A DNA stretch of 64,000 nt from Paraburkholderia acidicola. Lineage in GTDB: Bacteria > Pseudomonadota > Gammaproteobacteria > Burkholderiales > Burkholderiaceae. Position numbers and translations under genes: made by a program. How positions within the stretch are numbered: position 1 is the first letter of the stretch; each line of letters opens with the position of its first letter. The stretch spans positions 1,798,001-1,862,000 of the forward strand of contig NZ_MTZV01000006.1 of assembly GCF_002362315.1 (NCBI RefSeq), given 5' to 3'. A model generated the notes under the pieces. That model worked only from the letters and a program-made list of their open reading frames with translations, ran no database searches and was not told the DNA's origin. Positions 1 through 8,195 of the stretch are shown here, one piece after another.

Positions 1-181
1 CAACACGGTGGAGGATCATCACACGAAGCGTCTCAGTTGTTACGGGCCACCCATAGAGCGGACACGTCGCAGGTCGCCACGATTTCTTGACACCCAACAA
101 CCGAATTTTTGCACCGCGTTTACACCGGGAAGTCTACTCTCGAAGCTGTCTGGAACAACCACAGTGGCTCGGCCACATCTC

Positions 182-523
182 ATGGCTCTCACACAATCGC
201 TGCAGATTTTCGACGCCGTGCCCCAACGCGCACGACCGGTCTCACGCAACAACGTCATCCCGTTCCGCGCCCCGCGCGTACTGCTCCCCGTAACGCTTCC
301 TGGCCGTACCGAAGCGGCTTCGCGCGAGCTGCTGCGAACGCTCTTGTATTCCCCGCTAGGCGTCTACGTCGTCCGCACGGAAATCGTCCGCGGTAACGTC
401 CGTGTGCATTTCGACATTGCACCCGATGATCTCGACTGCACGCTGCACACGTTGATTGCCACACTGCCCGAAGCAGTCATTGGACAGCTTCGACGCCGTG
501 GCGCCAGCGCGGAGGTACGCTAA
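182..523 (+). CDS. Small conserved-looking protein upstream of dapA-like gene
   Basis: Unrecognised protein of 113 residues. The frame is open further upstream to about position 8, but that part reads like non-coding sequence, so the ATG at 182 (start MALTQSLQIF) is preferred; no strong ribosome site precedes it. The C-terminal half, ending in a stretch rich in R and A, alternates beta-like and helical segments without membrane helices. Its stop lies two bases before the ATG of the dapA-like gene, and the ribosome site of that gene (GGAGG at 511-515) lies inside its end, so the two are probably translated as a coupled operon. Function unknown. Confidence 0.5.
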   Translation: MALTQSLQIFDAVPQRARPVSRNNVIPFRAPRVLLPVTLPGRTEAASRELLRTLLYSPLGVYVVRTEIVRGNVRVHFDIAPDDLDCTLHTLIATLPEAVIGQLRRRGASAEVR

Positions 524-525
524 TC

Positions 526-1410
526 ATGTACTCAGGCGTCTGGTTGCCAATTGTCACGCCGTTTCGCAACGGCACCGTCGATATCGAAGCGCTGCAGCAT
601 CTCGCCGACTACTATCTGCGCACGGAGATCAGTGGCTTCGTTGCACTGGGCACCACCGGCGAAGCGGCGCTGCTGTCAGAAGGCGAGCGCGTTGCGGTGT
701 TGCAGGCGCTCACGGACGTCGTCGGCACGCGTCTGCCCGTGCTGGTTGGTGTGGGCGGTTCCGACACGCGCGAAGTTCTGCGTGAGATCCAGCGTTACGA
801 ACACTGGGATTGTGCCGGCTATCTGGTCTCGCCGCCGTCCTACATCTGCCCCGATCAAGCCGGCATCCAATGGCACTTCGAACAGGTGGCGCGCGCAACC
901 GATCACGCGATCGTGCTGTACGACGTACCACATCGCACCGGCGTAGCGATCGCACCGGCTACGGTCGAACGGCTGCTCGAACACGACAACATCCTCGCGA
1001 TCAAGGAATGCGTCAAAGATCACTTCGACGCATTGCGTAGCTTGCCGATCAGTGTGCTGTGCGGTACCGACGACGCATTTGTCGACTGCGTGAGCGGCGG
1101 TGGATCGGGTGGCATTCTGGCCAGCGCACATGTCTGTGCGGATCTGCTGGTCGAAGTGCAGGAACTGGTCCAGACCGATCGCGAGGCGGAGGCACGCACG
1201 CTATTTGCGAGCTTGCTGCCGGTATTGCGGTTGTTGTTTGCCGCGCCGAATCCTTCCGCAATCAAGGCGATGCTGGCATTCGATCACCCCATGACCGACG
1301 AAACCCGCATGCCTATCACACGTGCTTCCGCGCAACTGGTGGAGCGTTTGTCCCAGGCGCGTGACACGTTGCAGGATCTGCGTGCTGAGTTTGCTCTGGC
1401 GACAAACTAG
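526..1410 (+). CDS. dapA: 4-hydroxy-tetrahydrodipicolinate synthase (DapA/NanA family)
   Basis: Class I aldolase of the DapA family, 294 residues, the usual length for a full TIM barrel. In lysine synthesis DapA condenses pyruvate with aspartate semialdehyde in the cytoplasm. Visible family residues are G-T-T-G-E at 42-46, Tyr132 in YDVP, Arg137 in HRTG and the Schiff-base Lys160 in AIKEC, matching the Thr44/Thr45, Tyr133, Arg138 and Lys161 pattern of E. coli DapA. GGAGG lies 10 bases before the ATG. Genomes of this group often carry several DapA-like paralogues, so another pyruvate aldolase (for example in hydroxyproline or sugar-acid breakdown) is possible; the gene symbol is therefore tentative. 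Confidence 0.85.
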   Translation: MYSGVWLPIVTPFRNGTVDIEALQHLADYYLRTEISGFVALGTTGEAALLSEGERVAVLQALTDVVGTRLPVLVGVGGSDTREVLREIQRYEHWDCAGYLVSPPSYICPDQAGIQWHFEQVARATDHAIVLYDVPHRTGVAIAPATVERLLEHDNILAIKECVKDHFDALRSLPISVLCGTDDAFVDCVSGGGSGGILASAHVCADLLVEVQELVQTDREAEARTLFASLLPVLRLLFAAPNPSAIKAMLAFDHPMTDETRMPITRASAQLVERLSQARDTLQDLRAEFALATN

Positions 1411-1418
1411 TCTTCGCC

Positions 1419-1928
1419 TCAGAGCGAATAGTGATACTCGTCGCTGACAGAACCCTTGAACTCGTCGGCGTTCTTTACGACTTGAGTGAGGACAAAACCA
1501 AGAGATTCGACGAGTCGAATCGACGCGACATTGCGCGTGTCGATGGCGGCATTGAACCTGGCAATGTCGTACGCTTCCCGAAGAACGGGGAGCAGTCCGC
1601 CTAAAGCTTCCTTTGCATAGCCTTGCCGTTGACTCGTTGAGAATACGAAATACGCCACCCAGGCTTCTTTCGAATTCAGGTCTACCGTGGCCTGAACATA
1701 ACCGTGCGCCTTGCCATCAAGGTCAATGAGCACCCAGTTCAACCAGGCCTCGGTACCATCCGGAGAGCGGCGGCGTTCGAGCATGCGATATCTGGCGGCC
1801 AGATCCTCCACATTCCCTGGCGGCTCGTCCGGGATGTATCGATAGCAAGCAGGGTCGCTCAATCCGTCGAACATCGTTGCTGCGTGGCTCACAGCAAGAG
1901 GCTCGAGTCTGATACGGGACGTCGACAA
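1419..1928 (-). CDS. GNAT family N-acetyltransferase (RimJ/RimL-like)
   Basis: Protein of 169 residues with the layout of the acetyl-CoA-dependent GNAT fold: N-terminal RIRLEPL strand, a middle strand with the poorly glycine-rich acceptor loop around SQRQGYAKEAL, and a C-terminal ASIRLVESLGF segment typical of the RimJ/RimL-type subfamily (Acetyltransf_3). The first possible start is a TTG at 1928; no ATG gives a complete N-terminal strand, so TTG is assumed. Convergent with dapA, whose stop is eight bases away. Substrate unknown. Confidence 0.8.
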   Translation of the reverse strand: MSTSRIRLEPLAVSHAATMFDGLSDPACYRYIPDEPPGNVEDLAARYRMLERRRSPDGTEAWLNWVLIDLDGKAHGYVQATVDLNSKEAWVAYFVFSTSQRQGYAKEALGGLLPVLREAYDIARFNAAIDTRNVASIRLVESLGFVLTQVVKNADEFKGSVSDEYHYSL

Positions 1929-2041
1929 AACTAAAGAATCAAAAGATGTCGTGCTCAGGATTGTCTACCTCGTTAGCGTTTTCAGGCTCGCGCACATCGT
2001 CTGGAACTCCCGCATTTCCTCACCTTTCCACGCACCGTGCG

Positions 2042-2632
2042 TCAGAACATCGGATGCGCCGCCGGATAAAGCGCCGTTCTCAAGGCAAGTCCACCGAGCA
2101 CCACAAAGATAATGGCAGCAAGAATATGCACTGCCTTGGTCGGCAAGCGGTCGGCGAACTTATGTCCAAGGTAGATGACCGGCACGTTCGCCAGCATCAT
2201 ACCCAACGTCGTACCCGCGACGACGCCAAAGAACTCATGAAATCGCGCAGCAAGCGCGATGGTCACGATTTGAGTCTTGTCGCCCATCTCGGCGAGAAAG
2301 AACGTCACGGCCGTCGTGCCGAATACACCGAGCGTATTTTTCGTGACCGCTGCATCGGCGTCGTCGAGTTTATCGGGAACGAGAATCCACACGGCCATCA
2401 CGGCGAACGACGCAACGACTGCCCAGTTCAGGATGCCGGGACTCAGAACGCTCGCGAGCCACGCGCCTAGCGCACCGGATGCCGCGTGGTTTATCAGCGT
2501 TGCAGCAAACACACCCAGGGCGATAGGAATGGGCTTGCGATAGCGCGCCGCTAGCACGAGAGACAGGAGCTGTGTCTTGTCGCCGATTTCGGCGAGGCCG
2601 ACCACGCTGGTCGAAACAAGGAAGGATTGCAT
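2042..2632 (-). CDS. GDT1/UPF0016 family manganese exporter
   Basis: Integral membrane protein of 196 residues with the two signature motifs of the GDT1/TMEM165/MneA family: E-I-G-D-K-T at 15-20 and E-M-G-D-K-T at 115-120, each inside a hydrophobic helix, separated by a hydrophilic loop (PDKLDDADAAV). Bacterial members export Mn2+. An upstream in-frame extension to 2818 exists but runs through a riboswitch and terminator, so the ATG at 2632 is chosen. The adjacent divergent gene is mntP, another Mn exporter, and both have yybP-ykoY riboswitches, which supports a manganese-detoxification role and Mn-induced expression. Confidence 0.88.
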   Translation of the reverse strand: MQSFLVSTSVVGLAEIGDKTQLLSLVLAARYRKPIPIALGVFAATLINHAASGALGAWLASVLSPGILNWAVVASFAVMAVWILVPDKLDDADAAVTKNTLGVFGTTAVTFFLAEMGDKTQIVTIALAARFHEFFGVVAGTTLGMMLANVPVIYLGHKFADRLPTKAVHILAAIIFVVLGGLALRTALYPAAHPMF

Positions 2633-2659
2633 GTGGAGTTGTACCCGGGCCGCGCTGAT

Positions 2660-2713
2660 AAAACGCGATGACGCGCATTCCGGCGACCCGGTTAGGTCGG
2701 AATGCGTGTCATC
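2660..2713 (-). terminator. Riboswitch expression-platform terminator (GDT1 gene)
   Basis: Read on the minus strand, a 6-bp outer stem (GATGAC/GTCATC) and a 9-bp inner stem (CGCATTCCG/CGGAATGCG), joined by one mismatch, are followed by GCGTTTT. It lies directly after the second conserved arm of the aptamer (GGCAAGACC) and before the coding start, the position expected for a Mn-relieved intrinsic terminator. Confidence 0.75.
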
Positions 2714-2822
2714 GGTCTTGCCAGGCATATCGCTGCGTACGCCATGGAAGGTCTTGCGACTCTCCAAGTATGTTGACGTGCGCCCCCGAACATCGCGTCC
2801 GGGGCGGCTACTCCCCAATGAG
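2714..2822 (-). promoter_or_regulatory. yybP-ykoY manganese riboswitch (GDT1 gene)
   Basis: On the minus strand the hallmark GGGGAGTAGCC (2804-2814) and the paired arm GGCAAGACC (2714-2722) of the yybP-ykoY class are both present, about 80 nt apart, with G/C-rich internal helices between them. Known members bind Mn2+ through the two L1/L3 loops and switch the downstream gene on. Here it directly precedes a Mn exporter. The similarity to the riboswitch ahead of mntP in this window gives internal support. Confidence 0.85.
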
Positions 2823-2845
2823 CTGGCGCGATTCTATCGCGCCAG
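2823..2845. promoter_or_regulatory. Perfect palindrome over putative promoter of GDT1 gene
   Basis: CTGGCGCGAT, a 3-base spacer and ATCGCGCCAG form a perfect 10-bp inverted repeat. On the minus strand its centre contains TAGAAT, a good -10 hexamer just upstream of the riboswitch, with TTGCTG 18 bases further up. It could be an operator overlapping the promoter or a short RNA hairpin at the transcript's 5' end. No matching regulator is adjacent. Confidence 0.45.
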
Positions 2846-2984
2846 GCATGACAGCAGCAAGTCGATTGAATGGTTCAAGGCTGCAATGCCTGCGGGCAAT
2901 TTCGCGCATTACCGCTGCAGCGTTGCGTGTCGCCCGCAATGAATGGCCAACATTACACAAGCCTTTCTGCCGTGATATGCTCGC

Positions 2985-3087
2985 CCCTGTCTTTGGGGAG
3001 TAGCCGGCTTCCGCCCGGAAGCGCCTGCATCAACATGCTCGGTCGCACAGACCGTGGTGCAGGCAGCCGTCAGGTTGGCAAGACCAT
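2985..3087 (+). promoter_or_regulatory. yybP-ykoY manganese riboswitch (mntP)
   Basis: GGGGAGTAGCC at 2995-3005 and GGTTGGCAAGACC at 3073-3085 are the paired conserved arms of the yybP-ykoY aptamer, closely resembling the element known upstream of E. coli mntP. The 70-nt interior folds into G/C-rich helices. The position ahead of mntP fits Mn2+-dependent activation. Confidence 0.9.
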
Positions 3088-3134
3088 CGACACACCACGC
3101 GACCGGTCGGGCGCGGCGGTGTGTCGTGGTTTTC
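3088..3134 (+). terminator. Riboswitch expression-platform terminator (mntP)
   Basis: CGACACACC (3088-3096) pairs with GGTGTGTCG (3119-3127) and is followed by TGGTTTT. It begins immediately after the aptamer's GGCAAGACC arm and ends 25 bases before the mntP start, so it is the likely Mn-relieved terminator. Confidence 0.65.
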
Positions 3135-3159
3135 TGCCCGACCTCGAGTGCCTGCTCTC

Positions 3160-3729
3160 ATGAATCCTGTCGCAACCCTGTTCCTCGCTTTCGCCATGTC
3201 CACCGATGCCTTTGCAGCCGCAATCGGCAAAGGTGCCACGCTCCATCGTCCTCGCTGGAGCGAAGCGGTCAGGACGGGATTGATCTTCGGCGTGATCGAA
3301 GCGCTTACCCCTCTGGCCGGATGGTTTCTTGGCAAAGCAGCCGCGCAATACGTCTCTGCGTGGGATCACTGGATCGCATTCACGTTGTTGCTCGTCCTTG
3401 GCGCTCGCATGGTTTTCAACAGCTTCAGTGCCAAAGAGGTTGAAGAGACAAAACCCGCGACTCATTCGTTCTGGTTGCTTGCGCTAACCGGCTTCGCTAC
3501 GAGCATCGACGCGATGGCGGTCGGTGCGGGTCTCGCCTTTGTCGACGTCAATATCTATTCGACGGCCGCAGCGATCGGGCTCGCCACCATGACGATGGTC
3601 ACGATCGGGGTGATGCTTGGTCGTGTGATTGGTCGCGTCGCGGGCCGGCGCGCCGAGATGGCGGGCGGCGTAGTGTTGATTGGAATCGGCAGCACGATAC
3701 TGGCCGAGCACCTTAAAGTTTTCGGTTAA
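3160..3729 (+). CDS. mntP: Manganese efflux pump MntP
   Basis: Membrane protein of 189 residues, the family length, with six hydrophobic segments in two halves. The N-terminus MNPVATLFLAFAMSTDAFAA and the following IGKGATLH closely match E. coli MntP, and the second half repeats the acidic helix motif (GFATSIDAMAVG). MntP exports Mn2+ from the cytoplasm. A GTG at 3121 would add 13 residues, but the ATG at 3160 gives the conserved N-terminus. The gene follows its own Mn riboswitch and is divergent from a GDT1-type exporter. Its last four bases overlap the end of the convergent FAD monooxygenase gene. Confidence 0.93.
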   Translation: MNPVATLFLAFAMSTDAFAAAIGKGATLHRPRWSEAVRTGLIFGVIEALTPLAGWFLGKAAAQYVSAWDHWIAFTLLLVLGARMVFNSFSAKEVEETKPATHSFWLLALTGFATSIDAMAVGAGLAFVDVNIYSTAAAIGLATMTMVTIGVMLGRVIGRVAGRRAEMAGGVVLIGIGSTILAEHLKVFG

Positions 3730-5264
3730 GCGTTTGCTTCTCGTTTATCAAGCGAAACATCGAGCGCCGGAATACACCAGCGATGCAGCGCTTCTTCCAG
3801 GCCGTCTACGCTGTCCTCTTCACCGACCCAGGCGATGCAGGCATCGGGACGAATCAGCATCGAAGGCCCTGCGGCGACGGCAACGCAACGTACCCTTTGC
3901 GTGTTCGCAGTAACGAGTGCGGAAACCTTGCCGTCCATTGAAGCATCGAGAAAAACACCCATGCCATCCTGCATGACATCGTAGAGCGAGACATGTGCGT
4001 CGTTAAGCTTGATCGGCATGTCGCCGATCAATCGTCCGACATCATCCAGCTCCGAGCCGAGGTCGTAACGAATGGAAAGGCCGCTCATGATCTCGCCGAT
4101 GAAACGGTTGACGTCGTCGAACTGCATGAGGTTTGCAACGATGTCCCGCATCGCGCCCGCTTGTGGATCGGGCCGCATGATGGCGATCTGCGCAAGCGTA
4201 TTTGCCAGAACCGCTTCGGCAACCGGTCGACGTTCGGCGGTGTAGCTATCGAGCAGGCTTTCAGGCATCTCGCCGCGCACGACGGCGGCGAGTTTCCAGC
4301 CGACGTTCGCAGCATCTACGAGCCCAAGACTCAGGCCCTGACCGCCGAACGGCGAGTGAACATGGGCCGCATCGCCGGCAAGCAGCACTCTGCCTTGACG
4401 ATAGGTCTCGACGAGCCGCGTGTTGTCGGTCCATCGGCTCGCACTGTCGAGCGCCTTCACCCGCACATCTTCTCCGCTGATACGACGCAGAACGGCTTCG
4501 ATCTCCTCACGCGTGACCGGAGCCTCGCGATCTTCCGGCGGACCGCTAAAGTCCAGCATGAAGAATCGACCGGGAAACGGTCCGTAGGAAAACACACCAC
4601 CTGACGTGCGGCGCCAACCGGTAGGCAACAGGCGTTCGGGATGATCGATCTCGGCAATCGCCTGGTACATCGTCATCGTCGGCGGTGTGCCGGGGAACGC
4701 GAAGCCCGCCATCTTGCGAATCTGGCTACGGCCGCCGTCGCAACCCACGAGGTAGGCGCAGCGAATACGACCGCCACCCGCCGGAGATGCCCACTCCACA
4801 TCGACGCCGTCCACCTGCTGAACAAAGTTCGTGACATCGCACTCGCGACGTACCTCGATGCCAAGCGCGCGCACGCGCTCGGCCAGCATCGCTTCGACAG
4901 CCTGCTGATCCACCGGGTACGCATGCCGCAGCGGCTCTTTCTGCGCGTCCTTGCGGATCAGAGACAGGCCAGCAAAATGACCGCTGAACTTCGAGCCTTT
5001 CCCACGCGTATTCGGCCCGCTGTGCTCGGTGGCCTTCTTTATCGCGGCAAAGGTGTGCTCTTCTGCGGCGGCGATCGCTGCTGTCATGCCGCGACGCTGC
5101 AACGCTTCGCTACCCAGCGGTCCGATCCCCAATGCCTTGCTGGCCATGCTCGGAGCAGCCAGGCGTTCGAGCACGAGGACGCGCGCGCCACCCAAAGTCA
5201 GCTCGATTGCGCTCAGCAGTCCGACCGGGCCGGCGCCTACAACGACAACATCAACAAGTTTCAT
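3726..5264 (-). CDS. FAD-dependent monooxygenase (aromatic hydroxylase type)
   Basis: Flavoprotein of 512 residues of the UbiH/PheA/TfdB-type group A monooxygenases, which use NAD(P)H and O2 to hydroxylate aromatic substrates. Visible: N-terminal Rossmann motif GAGPVGLLSAIEL, the DG motif GCDGGRS, the second FAD motif GDAAHVHSPFGGQGLSLG, and a thioredoxin-like C-terminal domain. ATG codons occur at 5273 and 5264; 5264 has a better-spaced GGAA. The gene is divergent from a TetR gene, with a perfect palindrome just upstream of its start, so repression by that TetR is likely. The substrate cannot be told. Confidence 0.88.
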   Translation of the reverse strand: MKLVDVVVVGAGPVGLLSAIELTLGGARVLVLERLAAPSMASKALGIGPLGSEALQRRGMTAAIAAAEEHTFAAIKKATEHSGPNTRGKGSKFSGHFAGLSLIRKDAQKEPLRHAYPVDQQAVEAMLAERVRALGIEVRRECDVTNFVQQVDGVDVEWASPAGGGRIRCAYLVGCDGGRSQIRKMAGFAFPGTPPTMTMYQAIAEIDHPERLLPTGWRRTSGGVFSYGPFPGRFFMLDFSGPPEDREAPVTREEIEAVLRRISGEDVRVKALDSASRWTDNTRLVETYRQGRVLLAGDAAHVHSPFGGQGLSLGLVDAANVGWKLAAVVRGEMPESLLDSYTAERRPVAEAVLANTLAQIAIMRPDPQAGAMRDIVANLMQFDDVNRFIGEIMSGLSIRYDLGSELDDVGRLIGDMPIKLNDAHVSLYDVMQDGMGVFLDASMDGKVSALVTANTQRVRCVAVAAGPSMLIRPDACIAWVGEEDSVDGLEEALHRWCIPALDVSLDKREANA

Positions 5265-5277
5265 GTACTTCATTCCA

Positions 5278-5296
5278 ATATGTACTCAGTACATAT
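5278..5296. promoter_or_regulatory. Palindromic TetR operator candidate
   Basis: ATATGTACTCAGTACATAT is a perfect 9-bp inverted repeat around one base, lying 14 bases from the monooxygenase start and 20 from the TetR start. This size and place fit an operator that controls both divergent genes. Confidence 0.7.
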
Positions 5297-5316
5297 TTTG
5301 AGATATCATCGATGCC

Positions 5317-5955
5317 ATGTCAACGCCACCTGACCGCCGCTCCCGTAAACGCCTCGCCACGCGCCAGGGCATCTCCAATGTCGCCACGCGCCTCTTCCTC
5401 GAACGAGGCTTCGATGAAGTGACGGTGGACGAGATCGCAGAAGCCGCCGACGTCGGACGGATGACGGTGTTCAATCACTTTCCGCGCAAAGAGGACATGT
5501 TCTTCGATCGCGATGAGGAGTTCCGCGAGATCCTGCGCGAAGCATTGCGGCAATGCGATCCATGCGTTGCGCCGATCGAGACGTTACGTCTGCTCGCTCA
5601 TCGGCTTGCCGAGGAACAAAGTCCGTTCGTTGAATTCTCTACGGCGAGCCAGGGCTTCATCGAAACGATCGAGGGCAGCGAGACGCTCAAGGCGCGGGCG
5701 CGAGCGATACGCGACGAACTCACGCAAGTTCTGGCGGTAGCCTTATCCGAATGCGTAGAGGAACAACCTGCAGATCCCGTCGCTCATCTAGCCGCCGGTT
5801 TGTTCTTTGCCGTGTGGACCGTGGCCCTCATCCAGGCTCACCAGACCTTTCGACAGCGGCAAGATACCGAGGCAGCGAAAACGGTGTTTCTCGCTATGGT
5901 CGAGCAAGGAACCGTCGGCGTTAAAGCTGCAATGGCGGGCACGGCTTACGGCTGA
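5317..5955 (+). CDS. TetR family transcriptional regulator
   Basis: Regulator of 212 residues. The N-terminal TetR helix-turn-helix is clear: ATRQGISNVATRLFLERGF followed by VTVDEIAEAADVGRMTVFNHFPRKEDMF; the ligand-binding C-terminal half is less conserved, as usual. Divergent from the FAD monooxygenase with a perfect palindrome between the starts, so it probably represses that gene and itself until an aromatic or toxic ligand binds. Confidence 0.92.
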   Translation: MSTPPDRRSRKRLATRQGISNVATRLFLERGFDEVTVDEIAEAADVGRMTVFNHFPRKEDMFFDRDEEFREILREALRQCDPCVAPIETLRLLAHRLAEEQSPFVEFSTASQGFIETIEGSETLKARARAIRDELTQVLAVALSECVEEQPADPVAHLAAGLFFAVWTVALIQAHQTFRQRQDTEAAKTVFLAMVEQGTVGVKAAMAGTAYG

Positions 5956-6143
5956 GCAAGCATTGCATTTGTACCGTAACGTATCCGTGGCACCCGTTGA
6001 AACACGCCTATACAAAAGCCACATTCTCCGACACATGCGGGATAACTCCGTGCGCTCGAATACGGTCTTCGAGCGTTGGGCTCGAGAGGCAGTGCACCTT
6101 TCACTGCCTCAGGAACCCGGCTTCATTGCCACCCGGAGACCCT

Positions 6144-7502
6144 ATGTCCGACAACACCTCTCCCCAATCGCCGTCGCGCCGTCGTTTCGTGAATGTGGCA
6201 GCGGCAACGGTTGCTGCCAGCTCATTGAGCCAGCTCGCGTTCGCAGAAACGAATCCGTCTATCGCTCAAATTACGCAACCGGCCAACGGCGACAAGACCG
6301 CGATTCGTCCGCTTCGTGTGCACGCTCCCGAATCGCAACTGATCGATTTGCGACGACGCATCAAGGCAACGAGGTGGCCCGACCGCGAGACAGTCACCGA
6401 CGACTCGCAAGGCGTGCCGCTCGCGATGGTGCAGGAATTTGCACGCCATTGGTCGACAGACTACGACTGGCGCACATGTGAAGCGAAGCTGAACGCGTTG
6501 CCGCAATTCATCACCGAGATCGATGGGCTGGATATTCATTTCATCCACGTTCGTTCGAAACATGAAAATGCCATGCCGCTCATCGTCACGCACGGGTGGC
6601 CCGGTTCGATCATCGAGCAGTTGAAGATCGTCGATCCGCTAACCAATCCCACCGCCTATGGCGCGAGCGCGTCGGATGCCTTCCATCTGGTCATTCCGTC
6701 TCTACCGGGTTACGGTTTTTCAGGCAAACCGACGACGACAGGCTGGGGACCGGAGAAGACCGCGCGTGCCTGGGTCGTACTCATGAAGCGCCTTGGGTAT
6801 GAGAAATTTGCAGCGCAAGGCGGCGACCTTGGTGGCGTAGTCTGCAACGTAATGGGTAAGCAGGCGCCGCCGGAATTACTGGGCATACACGTCAGCTTCC
6901 CCGCTACAGTTCCGCCGGAAATCGCAAAAGCGCTTCAGGCTGGCGACCCAGCACCCTCCGGTCTCTCCGATGACGAAAAGCACGCTTACGAGCAGCTCAA
7001 CTCGGCCTTCAAGAAACGACGCGCCTACGCACTCGAGATGGGAACACGCCCGCAAACGCTGTACGGACTAGCGGACTCACCGGTTGCACTAGCAAGCTGG
7101 CTTCTCGATCACGGTGATGGTTACGTTCAGCCGGCTGCGGCATTGACGTCGGCGGTGTTTGGGCGCGACGTCAATGGTGAATCGGCCGGTAGCCTGACGC
7201 GTAACGATGTCCTCGACGACATCACACTCTACTGGCTGACTAACACGGGGATTTCCGCCGCACGCTTCTATTGGGAGTCGCACTTCAACTTTCTGGCCGC
7301 CGCCGATGTGTCCATCCCGGCTGCCGTCAGCGTCTTTCCGCGCGAGAACTATCAGGCCCCGCGAAGCTGGACAGAACGGGCGTATCACAATCTGATCTAT
7401 TACAACAGGGTTGAGAAAGGCGGACACTTTGCGGCGTGGGAACAACCGCAGTTGTTTGCGGAAGAAGTTCGTGCGGGGTTGAGGCCGTTGCGTCAGCAAT
7501 GA
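6144..7502 (+). CDS. Epoxide hydrolase family protein with Tat signal
   Basis: Protein of 452 residues. N-terminal SRRRFVNVAAAT and a hydrophobic stretch form a twin-arginine signal, predicting export of the folded enzyme. Then follows the epoxide-hydrolase N-terminal domain (PLRVHAPESQLIDLRRRI) and an alpha/beta-hydrolase core with HGWPG (150-154, oxyanion hole), nucleophile Asp228 in GGDLGG and His428 in EKGGHFAAWEQP, as in microsomal/juvenile-hormone-type epoxide hydrolases. The frame is open from 5997, but the ATG at 6144 has GGAG six bases upstream and starts the signal peptide. It turns epoxides into diols; the substrate is unknown. Convergent with a Tat-exported cupin. Confidence 0.88.
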   Translation: MSDNTSPQSPSRRRFVNVAAATVAASSLSQLAFAETNPSIAQITQPANGDKTAIRPLRVHAPESQLIDLRRRIKATRWPDRETVTDDSQGVPLAMVQEFARHWSTDYDWRTCEAKLNALPQFITEIDGLDIHFIHVRSKHENAMPLIVTHGWPGSIIEQLKIVDPLTNPTAYGASASDAFHLVIPSLPGYGFSGKPTTTGWGPEKTARAWVVLMKRLGYEKFAAQGGDLGGVVCNVMGKQAPPELLGIHVSFPATVPPEIAKALQAGDPAPSGLSDDEKHAYEQLNSAFKKRRAYALEMGTRPQTLYGLADSPVALASWLLDHGDGYVQPAAALTSAVFGRDVNGESAGSLTRNDVLDDITLYWLTNTGISAARFYWESHFNFLAAADVSIPAAVSVFPRENYQAPRSWTERAYHNLIYYNRVEKGGHFAAWEQPQLFAEEVRAGLRPLRQQ

Positions 7503-7505
7503 ACC

Positions 7506-7531
7506 GTCGGAAGCCCCGGGGGGTTTCCGAC
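7506..7531. terminator. Hairpin between convergent genes
   Basis: GTCGGAAGCCCC and GGGGGGTTTCCGAC form a strong, slightly mismatched stem just after the epoxide hydrolase stop and before the end of the convergent cupin gene. No long T-run follows, so factor-independent termination is only probable. Confidence 0.5.
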
Positions 7532-7554
7532 ACTGCGCGAGAAACGATGCGGCT

Positions 7555-8067
7555 TTATACAGCCCGAACCAGCGGCTTGTCCGTCTCCGCCAGCCGGATA
7601 TCCACCGGACCGATTCCGCAGATGGCAATCACGACCGGCTCGGGTTCGCCGCGACGAACACCGTCGTAATGCCAGGTTCGCGCGATGCGCCGCACGAAGG
7701 TGCCGGCCGGCACCGGCACCGTGTGCGCGGGATCGAAGTCTTCGCCGCTGTTGATCCACCAGGTACCGGACAGCACCACGCATAAGCGATCCGACGCGTA
7801 GCTGTGAGGCGCGCTCATGTAGCCCGGATACCAGCGTATCAGCGTGTAATAGATGCCTTCCTTCACCGGATTGCTATACAGGTACGCGCTCTCGATACTC
7901 TTCGGCGGCGCGTCGGCCTGCGGGACGAACTTGATATCCGGTGGCAGCGTATACATCGTTTCGCTGGTATTGATCGGACTCGCCTCGGCTGCGCCGGTCA
8001 ACAGCAACGGGGCTATGCCTCCTAACATCGCTAGCATCTGGCGCCGGCTGACGCTGTCTCCTGCCAT
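7555..8067 (-). CDS. Cupin-domain protein with Tat signal
   Basis: Protein of 170 residues. SRRQMLAML followed by a hydrophobic segment ending near GAAEASP looks like a Tat signal peptide. The mature part has a cupin barrel: PHSYASDRLCVVLSGTWW and the later PAGTFVRRIARTWHYDG, with His residues at the metal-site positions of cupin motifs 1 and 2. A GTG lies one codon earlier (8070); the ATG at 8067 follows AAGGAG well. Likely a periplasmic metal-binding cupin of unknown activity. Confidence 0.8.
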   Translation of the reverse strand: MAGDSVSRRQMLAMLGGIAPLLLTGAAEASPINTSETMYTLPPDIKFVPQADAPPKSIESAYLYSNPVKEGIYYTLIRWYPGYMSAPHSYASDRLCVVLSGTWWINSGEDFDPAHTVPVPAGTFVRRIARTWHYDGVRRGEPEPVVIAICGIGPVDIRLAETDKPLVRAV

Positions 8068-8195
8068 CACGACTCTCCTTCTCTATTTCGTGGACATTCA
8101 TCGCACGCGGTAACGCGTTTCATGCGCGACCGCGCGAAGATCACTATAGGTCAAGCGGAGACGGACCAGAAGGAAGGATCTGCTTTACACGCGTG

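Noticed and set aside
1946..2470. Plus-strand frame of 174 codons opposite the GDT1 gene
   Set aside because: It is antisense to a recognised membrane-protein gene and carries no protein-family signature.
3993..4604. Long plus-strand frames opposite the FAD monooxygenase gene
   Set aside because: No family features or ribosome site; they are antisense frames of a gene with clear FAD motifs.
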